From NCBI GenBank assembly GCA_002298335.1, contig DBNK01000036.1, forward strand, positions 1 through 64,000: a stretch of 64,000 nt of DNA. Direction: 5' to 3'. This DNA comes from Thalassolituus sp. UBA674 (GTDB taxonomy: Bacteria > Pseudomonadota > Gammaproteobacteria > Pseudomonadales > Oceanobacteraceae). Position 1 is the first letter of the stretch. Each line of letters starts with the position of its first letter. The notes beneath the pieces are model-generated. The model saw only the letters and a list, made by a program, of their open reading frames with translations, did not search any database and had not been told where the DNA came from. Made by a program: the position numbers and the translations under genes. Shown in pieces: positions 58,976 through 64,000 of the stretch.

Positions 58976-59311
58976 GAGAGTATGCTTCTGGCAGGTAATA
59001 TTCTTTTGATGTCAAAAGGGGTGAGTTTTAAAGAGTCGAAGAATGAAGGTGCGTATGCAGAGCGACGGTGTTAATTGATAACGTATCTCCTCGGTTGAGG
59101 TGACTCCACGTCAAAGGCCGGAAAGTGATGGCGCCAGGCTGATGGTCAACGTTCCTGTTGAGAAGACTTTTAGCCTGACTCCATCACGGGTAGTCTCATG
59201 GTTCTGTCAGCCCCCTGAACTGAGAAACTCACAAATCTGGTTACGGATCTGTTTCTGACATCCTGACGCCGTCATGCGACAATCAGCCCTCCGCTAACAG
59301 ATCCAGATCCT
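58976..59311. other. Gene-free intergenic region before rlmJ
   Basis: The 336 bases hold no convincing open frame, terminator, repeat or RNA. The rlmJ promoter must lie near the right end, but no clear -35/-10 pair is seen. Confidence 0.5.
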
Positions 59312-60136
59312 ATGCTCAGCTATCTCCATTCTTTCCATGCCGGCAACCACGCCGATGTCATCAAACACTGGCTGCTGCTGGAGTGCGTCCACTATCTGCA
59401 GCTTAAGCCTGCGCCCTTTCACTATATCGACACCCACACCGGTGCTGGCCTGTATTCGACCAGAAGCTTTGAGGCGAAAAAGACCGGTGAAATTGAGCAG
59501 GGGGTGCTGAAGATTCCGCAACAGGACTTTCCTGAACTGGAAGTGCTGTGGGATGCCATCAACGACGATCTGAAGCAGAACCATTATCCGGGTTCCCCCT
59601 TACTGGTGAAGCGTCTGCTGCGTGAAGACGACAAGGCCTGGCTGTATGAGATGCATCCCAAAGTCATTGGTACGCTGAAAGACAACTGCGAGCAGCGCCG
59701 TCAGAGCTATGTTAAACAGGAAGACGGCTTTCAGGGGTTGCTCAGTGTGTTGCCTGTCAAAAACGCCCGCGCCCTGGTACTGATGGATCCATCCTATGAA
59801 ATCAAAACCGATTATCAGCATGTGGTCGATGTGTTGAGTAATGCCTATCAGAAGATGCCACAGGCCGTGATGCTGTTGTGGTATCCGGTGGTGAATCGCG
59901 AAACCATCGATGATATGGAACGGCGCATCCGCCGCAGCCCGATGAAAAATGTGCAGCTGTTTGAATTGGGCGTTGCAGACGATGTGCAGAAGGGCATGGG
60001 CTCTTCCGGCATGATCATAGTCAATCCACCCTGGACACTGGCTGAAAAGTTTAAGAAAACCGCAGAAAAGCTGTCGCTGGCGTTGTCAGAAGATGGCAAA
60101 AGCCGCTGGCGGTTTGAGCAGCTGGTTGCTGAGTGA
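59312..60136 (+). CDS. rlmJ: 23S rRNA (adenine-2030-N6)-methyltransferase RlmJ
   Basis: Methylates A2030 of 23S rRNA. The N-terminus MLSYLHSFHAGNHADVIKH and the following DTHTGAGLY block are diagnostic, and the catalytic motif appears as LMDPSYE. The 274-residue length fits (E. coli 280). Housekeeping and stand-alone. Confidence 0.96.
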   Translation: MLSYLHSFHAGNHADVIKHWLLLECVHYLQLKPAPFHYIDTHTGAGLYSTRSFEAKKTGEIEQGVLKIPQQDFPELEVLWDAINDDLKQNHYPGSPLLVKRLLREDDKAWLYEMHPKVIGTLKDNCEQRRQSYVKQEDGFQGLLSVLPVKNARALVLMDPSYEIKTDYQHVVDVLSNAYQKMPQAVMLLWYPVVNRETIDDMERRIRRSPMKNVQLFELGVADDVQKGMGSSGMIIVNPPWTLAEKFKKTAEKLSLALSEDGKSRWRFEQLVAE

Positions 60137-60190
60137 TTTTAGTCCGGCGCGCCTTCACCGCCGGCTAAAAATCGCATGCACTTAATGAGA

Positions 60191-60212
60191 TCGTTATCCC
60201 GCGGTTTGCGGG
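60191..60212. repeat. REP-like hairpin, same family as 18884-18909
   Basis: TCGTTATCCCGCGG is followed by TTTG and a CCCGC / GCGGG stem (60198-60202 with 60208-60212). The first 18 bases match the intergenic sequence near 18884 with one difference. The rest of the 310-base rlmJ-mipA gap shows nothing recognisable. Confidence 0.5.
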
Positions 60213-60446
60213 CTCGCCTTCGGGTTGTGGACCCAGTCATTGTAACGATCCTTGCATATGGCTTTCAGGATTCCACGCTCAAATGGGGCTGTCTTATGTA
60301 TGGATGCCGCTGGTCCTATTTGACATATGTGAATATCCGCTGAGTCTTTGATGCGTGAAAGACTGAACGTAAAGGCCATCCTGCCGTCTGAAGCTTTGTT
60401 CTGAACCGACTAAACTGTCTTCATTCAAGAATAACGGAGCTTCCTG

Positions 60447-61205
60447 GTGATTCCTCGCGCTTTACTTACCCTCCTGGCCTCCCTGGTTCCGGCCACTTTT
60501 TGGGTGCCCAGTCTTTACGCAACTGAAGAAAGCAAAGGGCAGTGGTCCTGGGGGCTGGGTGTTTTCAGTTCCCCGGACATCTACCGTGATGCCAGTCCAC
60601 GGACCATTCCGGTGCCCATCATTGCGTACAACTCTGAACGCCTGCATATCTTCGGTCCTTTCGTCGCCTATGACGTGTACAGACACGACAAGCTGACAGC
60701 CTCACTGCGCCTGAAACCTGTCTTCGCCGGTTACGATGAGTCAGACAGCCCGGTGTTTGACGGTATGGATGACCGGGCCTTTTCATTGGCGGGAGGTGCA
60801 GGGCTTGAATACATGCCGTCATTTCTCAAGTTCCGTCTGAGTGCAGAGCACGATGTGCTGGGCATCAATAACGGTTACGAATCGCTGGCCGGAGTGTCAC
60901 TGCGCCTGCCTCTCAAAGGCGTGCTGATTGAGCCGGGCGTTGCTCTCAACTATCAGAGCAGCAACTACGTCAATTATTACTACGGCGTAGAGACTTCCGA
61001 GGCGAGAGAGGGGCGTCCTGCTTATTCACCCTCAGGGGTTCTCAATCAGGATTTTTCTGTCGCACTGGCAACCAGAAAACTGTTCGGCGGAATGACCCGC
61101 TTCCAGATAACCTATACCCAGTACGGGGATGAAATTGCTGACAGCCCGTTGACCGACAGAGATGATTCTCTGGGCCTCAGCCTGACCTTTGGCAAGTCAT
61201 TCTAG
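60447..61205 (+). CDS. MipA/OmpV-family outer-membrane beta-barrel protein
   Basis: A 252-residue outer-membrane protein: signal peptide of about 25 residues ending YAT, many amphipathic strands, a MipA-like ADYDRRD-type segment (YNSERLHIFGPFVAYDVYR) and the terminal aromatic LTFGKSF. It starts at GTG 60447 with CGGAG upstream. MipA/OmpV proteins are scaffolds for murein enzymes or stress-related porins; the role here is not known. Confidence 0.87.
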   Translation: MIPRALLTLLASLVPATFWVPSLYATEESKGQWSWGLGVFSSPDIYRDASPRTIPVPIIAYNSERLHIFGPFVAYDVYRHDKLTASLRLKPVFAGYDESDSPVFDGMDDRAFSLAGGAGLEYMPSFLKFRLSAEHDVLGINNGYESLAGVSLRLPLKGVLIEPGVALNYQSSNYVNYYYGVETSEAREGRPAYSPSGVLNQDFSVALATRKLFGGMTRFQITYTQYGDEIADSPLTDRDDSLGLSLTFGKSF

Positions 61206-61421
61206 CAGATCGTTGATTTTCTATCTGCGTTGCCACTGCAGTGTTAAAAACCGTCTCAAAATGCTCATGTACGACCAGTAAACCGAAGGTCGGCCCCTCC
61301 ACTTTTTCGCCGCTTTTTGCCTTGCATTGGCTGTCTCGAAAACGAAAATCAACAGCCTGCTAATGAAGTTAAGTGGCCGTTCAGAAGGTGGTTTGATGAA
61401 GTATTGGAAGACCGAACGTAT

Positions 61422-62813
61422 TCAGACCTTGATATGCACCCACTGTTTACGACCCCACAGCGTGCCGTAAATCAGAGACAGGGTGATGCGGTTCAGGGAC
61501 TGCAGCAGCCACACACCGATCAGACCGAAGCCCAGATAGGGGCCGATAATCCACGCCAGTGGCAGGAATACCAGCCACTGCATCACCAGATTGATTTTCA
61601 TCACCTGTTTGCTGGCGCCTGCGCCCAATAGCGTCTGAGTCAGAATAATCGCCGCCACTTCAAACGGAATGCTGAAGCCAATAATCCGTAACGGCCATTC
61701 ACCCAGGGCGACCAGTGCTTCATCCGGCGTAAACAGGTGCAGTACCCAGTCAGGGGCGATCCACAGTGGCAGCCCCATGACGGCCATCATCACCATAGAA
61801 ACCCTTACCACATCCCAGCCCCAGCGGTGGGCGTTTTCTTTCTCTTCGGCACCCAGGGCGTGCCCGACCAGACTGGCGCCAGCAATGCCAAGCCCGACCG
61901 CAGGCATGATCAGCAGCAGCGACAGCTGAGTGAGAATGTGGCCGATGGCCTGTTCATCCGTACCCAACAGGCCAATGATAAAGAAGAGCACGCTGACGCC
62001 GAGGGCAAACAGGGTCTGCTGAATGGAGTTGGGAATGGCCAGACGGGTCAACTGACGCAGGGTGCGGCCACTCAGGTGGTAATGAACACTGAAACGCGCA
62101 TGGTTGGTCACAAAGGTGTGCCAGAAGAACAGAATGGCCGCCAGCAGCAGGGCAGCGGCAGAACCTATACCTGAGCCGGTAGCGCCGTATCCGCTCCAGT
62201 TATCCAGTGCGGCGATGCCTGTGCCCCAGTCGGCGGTGCCGTAGATAAACAACCAACTCAGTACGGCGTTGCTGATGTGCATGATCAGGGTGATACGCAG
62301 GTAGACCCAGGCTTCCCCAATACCACTCCAGAACCCACGGAACACAAACGCCATGCCGACAAAAATCAGTGCAGCGGTACGCCACTGAAAGTAGGGCACA
62401 GCGATGTCGATGACGGTCTGGTCGTTGGTGTAGAGCGCCAGGTACTGCGGGGCCAGCAGCAGGAAGAATAGGGTCATGGGGATGCCGGCAATCAGCGTCA
62501 GTGTGATGCCTGCAAACAGGGGTTCAGTGCTCTCTGCGGTGCGTCCACCGCCATGATGCCGGGCGACAATCGCCTGTACGGCTGCTGACAGTCCCATCAT
62601 GGCCGAAACAACCAGGAAACTGGCATAACTGCCGACACCAATGGCGGCCAGCTCGTTGCCGCCAAGGCGGCCAACCATGGCGGCATCGACCAGATTCATC
62701 AGGCTCTGAGACAGCATGCCCACAATAATGGGCACACCGATCATCAGAATGCGGTTTAGCCGCTCTTTCTCAACCTGACTGGCCCTGGCCAGCGCATTGC
62801 GCCATGCCGCCAC
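61422..62813 (-). CDS. MATE-family multidrug/cation efflux transporter
   Basis: A 463-residue antiporter with 12 membrane helices in two similar halves, each with the MATE pattern (IPIIVGMLSQSLMNLVDAAMVGRLG-type at the start; PNSIQQTLFALGVSVLFFIIGLLG in the second half). It would export drugs or organic cations using Na+ or H+. The stop of metH lies upstream and the gene begins 3 bases after it, so it may be carried on the metH transcript. Confidence 0.93.
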   Translation of the reverse strand: MAAWRNALARASQVEKERLNRILMIGVPIIVGMLSQSLMNLVDAAMVGRLGGNELAAIGVGSYASFLVVSAMMGLSAAVQAIVARHHGGGRTAESTEPLFAGITLTLIAGIPMTLFFLLLAPQYLALYTNDQTVIDIAVPYFQWRTAALIFVGMAFVFRGFWSGIGEAWVYLRITLIMHISNAVLSWLFIYGTADWGTGIAALDNWSGYGATGSGIGSAAALLLAAILFFWHTFVTNHARFSVHYHLSGRTLRQLTRLAIPNSIQQTLFALGVSVLFFIIGLLGTDEQAIGHILTQLSLLLIMPAVGLGIAGASLVGHALGAEEKENAHRWGWDVVRVSMVMMAVMGLPLWIAPDWVLHLFTPDEALVALGEWPLRIIGFSIPFEVAAIILTQTLLGAGASKQVMKINLVMQWLVFLPLAWIIGPYLGFGLIGVWLLQSLNRITLSLIYGTLWGRKQWVHIKV

Positions 62814-62816
62814 GGC

Positions 62817-64000
62817 TTAAGCGTCGTAGCTGAGGTTAGGTGCCAGCCAGCGTTCCATCTCAGACAGTGTCATGCCTTTACGGGCAGCGATGTCTTCGAC
62901 CTGATCCTTGTCGATTTTACCCAGACCAAAGTATTTGGATTCCGGGTGCGAGAAATACCAGCCGCTCACGGACGCTGCAGGCGTCATGGCAAAATTCTCG
63001 GTCAGAGATACACCGGTATTGGCTTCACCATCCAGCAGGCTGAACAGAGCCGTCTTCTCAGTGTGGTCAGGGCAGGCCGGGTAACCCGGTGCCGGACGGA
63101 TGCCCTGATACTTCTCTTTGATCAGTGCTTCGTTGTCCAGATCTTCGTCGGCGGCGTAACCCCAGAGCTCTTTACGAACGATCTCGTGCATACGCTCAGC
63201 AAAGGCTTCGGCCAGACGGTCAGCCAGGGCCTTCATCATGATGCTGTTGTAGTCATCGTGGCTGGCGTCGTAATCCTTCGCCAGCTTCTCAGCTTCGATA
63301 CCGGCAGTGACGATAAAGCCACCCATGTAGTCGTTGACTGTGCCTTCTGGAGCCACGAAGTCGGCCAGCGAGTAGTTTGGCTGTGCGGTTGGCTTATCCG
63401 TCTGCTGACGCAGCTGATGCAGCACCGCCAGCTCTTCCGTTTTGTCGTCGTTAAAGACCACGATATCGTCATTGCCACGCTTGTTGGCTGGCCACAGGCC
63501 GACCACACCACGGGCATTGAACAGCTTTTCGTCAACGATACGCTGCAGCATGGCCTGGGCATCTTTGAACAGGTTGGTGGCGGCTTCGCCGACCACTTCG
63601 TCTTCGAGGATGCGCGGGAATTTACCGGCCAGCTCCCAGGACATAAAGAAGGGTGTCCAGTCGATGTACTTCACAAGATCGGCCAGATCAAAATTCTCGT
63701 ACACGGTCAGGCCAAGCTTGTTCGGCATTGGGGCAGAGTAGTTGTCCCAGTCTGCCGTAAAGGCGTTTTCACAGGCCTTACTGTACGGCAGCAGAGCCTT
63801 GGCCTTGCGGTTGGCGTTGCGCTCACGCACTGCCACATATTCTTCACGGGTTTCGGCGATATAAGCGGCTTTTGACTGGGCATTCACCAGCTTCTGCGCC
63901 ACACCCACGGCTCGGGACGCATCGGCTACGTACACGGCGATGTCGTTCTTGTACTGCGGCTCAATCTTCACGGCAGTATGCGCCTTGGACGTTGTGGCTC
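62817..64000 (-). CDS. metH: Cobalamin-dependent methionine synthase, C-terminal part (runs off the window)
   Basis: The reading frame is open to the right edge, and the residues before the first in-window ATG (ATTSKAHTAVKIEP) are those of MetH, so the gene continues beyond 64000 and that ATG is internal. The visible part covers the end of the cobalamin domain and the whole AdoMet-binding activation domain: IDWTPFFMSWELAGKFPRIL, the HDDYNSIMMKALADRLAEAFAE block, RPAPGYPACPDHTEKTALF and the C-terminal MERWLAPNLSYDA. It makes methionine from homocysteine and methyltetrahydrofolate and requires B12. Confidence 0.96.
   Translation of the reverse strand, partial: ATTSKAHTAVKIEPQYKNDIAVYVADASRAVGVAQKLVNAQSKAAYIAETREEYVAVRERNANRKAKALLPYSKACENAFTADWDNYSAPMPNKLGLTVYENFDLADLVKYIDWTPFFMSWELAGKFPRILEDEVVGEAATNLFKDAQAMLQRIVDEKLFNARGVVGLWPANKRGNDDIVVFNDDKTEELAVLHQLRQQTDKPTAQPNYSLADFVAPEGTVNDYMGGFIVTAGIEAEKLAKDYDASHDDYNSIMMKALADRLAEAFAERMHEIVRKELWGYAADEDLDNEALIKEKYQGIRPAPGYPACPDHTEKTALFSLLDGEANTGVSLTENFAMTPAASVSGWYFSHPESKYFGLGKIDKDQVEDIAARKGMTLSEMERWLAPNLSYDA

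Noticed and set aside
61206..61421. Small gene or RNA between the MipA-family and MATE genes
   Set aside because: Only frames extending into the MATE gene on the other strand are seen, with no hairpin or T-run; left as intergenic.

Overview
The window looks like a chromosomal segment of a moderately GC-rich, aerobic gammaproteobacterium of the Pseudomonas/Oceanospirillum type. The left third follows a gene order that I recall from Pseudomonas aeruginosa: tRNA-Asp, ppiD, fabI, mltD, a methyltransferase, rnhA, dnaQ, nhaB, fimL, an SCP2 protein, sohB, acuI, then the DUF934 gene and cysI. Several features suggest that the organism fixes nitrogen and oxidises H2 in air, possibly a marine diazotroph; the species itself is inferred, not seen.

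Region 1 (1-13.1 kb) is conserved housekeeping backbone: protein folding, fatty acid synthesis, cell wall turnover, DNA maintenance, Na+/H+ exchange and twitching regulation. Region 2 (13.1-19.0 kb) interrupts that backbone between acuI and cysI. It holds a Kef-type antiporter, draG and draT (reversible ADP-ribosylation of nitrogenase reductase), a CX5R phosphatase, a small HipA/PI-kinase-like protein, a NifF-like flavodoxin with a candidate sigma-54 promoter, and a small acidic protein. Repeat-rich intergenic DNA lies on both sides: a 220-bp inverted-repeat element on the left and REP-like hairpins on the right. No nif structural genes are present in the window.

Region 3 (19.0-36.8 kb) is accessory and mixed: DUF934-cysI, a Tat-exported cholesterol oxidase homologue, an AT-rich lipoprotein with calcium-binding-type Asp repeats, a MarR/HlyD/DUF2955 efflux operon with a clear operator pair, a phosphodiesterase, an AraC/NmrA/DUF1772 cluster, an unrecognised 426-residue protein, an SDR, an exported metallo-beta-lactamase-fold protein and a GNAT acetyltransferase.

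Region 4 (36.9-57.3 kb) is a complete minus-strand [NiFe]-hydrogenase locus in the order hupS-hupL-orf75-hupC, then hupD-F-G-H-I-J-K, hypA-B-C-D-E, hupR-T-U-V and hypF. HupS has the two extra cysteines of oxygen-tolerant membrane-bound hydrogenases. HupUV has the hallmarks of an H2-sensing regulatory hydrogenase. Two near-consensus sigma-54 promoters lie upstream of hupS and hupD. The simplest circuit is HupUV sensing H2, HupT kinase, HupR enhancer-binding protein, then the two sigma-54 promoters. Uptake hydrogenase would recycle H2 made by nitrogenase, linking this locus to region 2.

Region 5 (57.3-64 kb) holds an unrecognised alpha/beta-hydrolase-like protein, rlmJ, a MipA-family outer-membrane protein, a MATE transporter and the 3' part of metH, which runs off the right edge.
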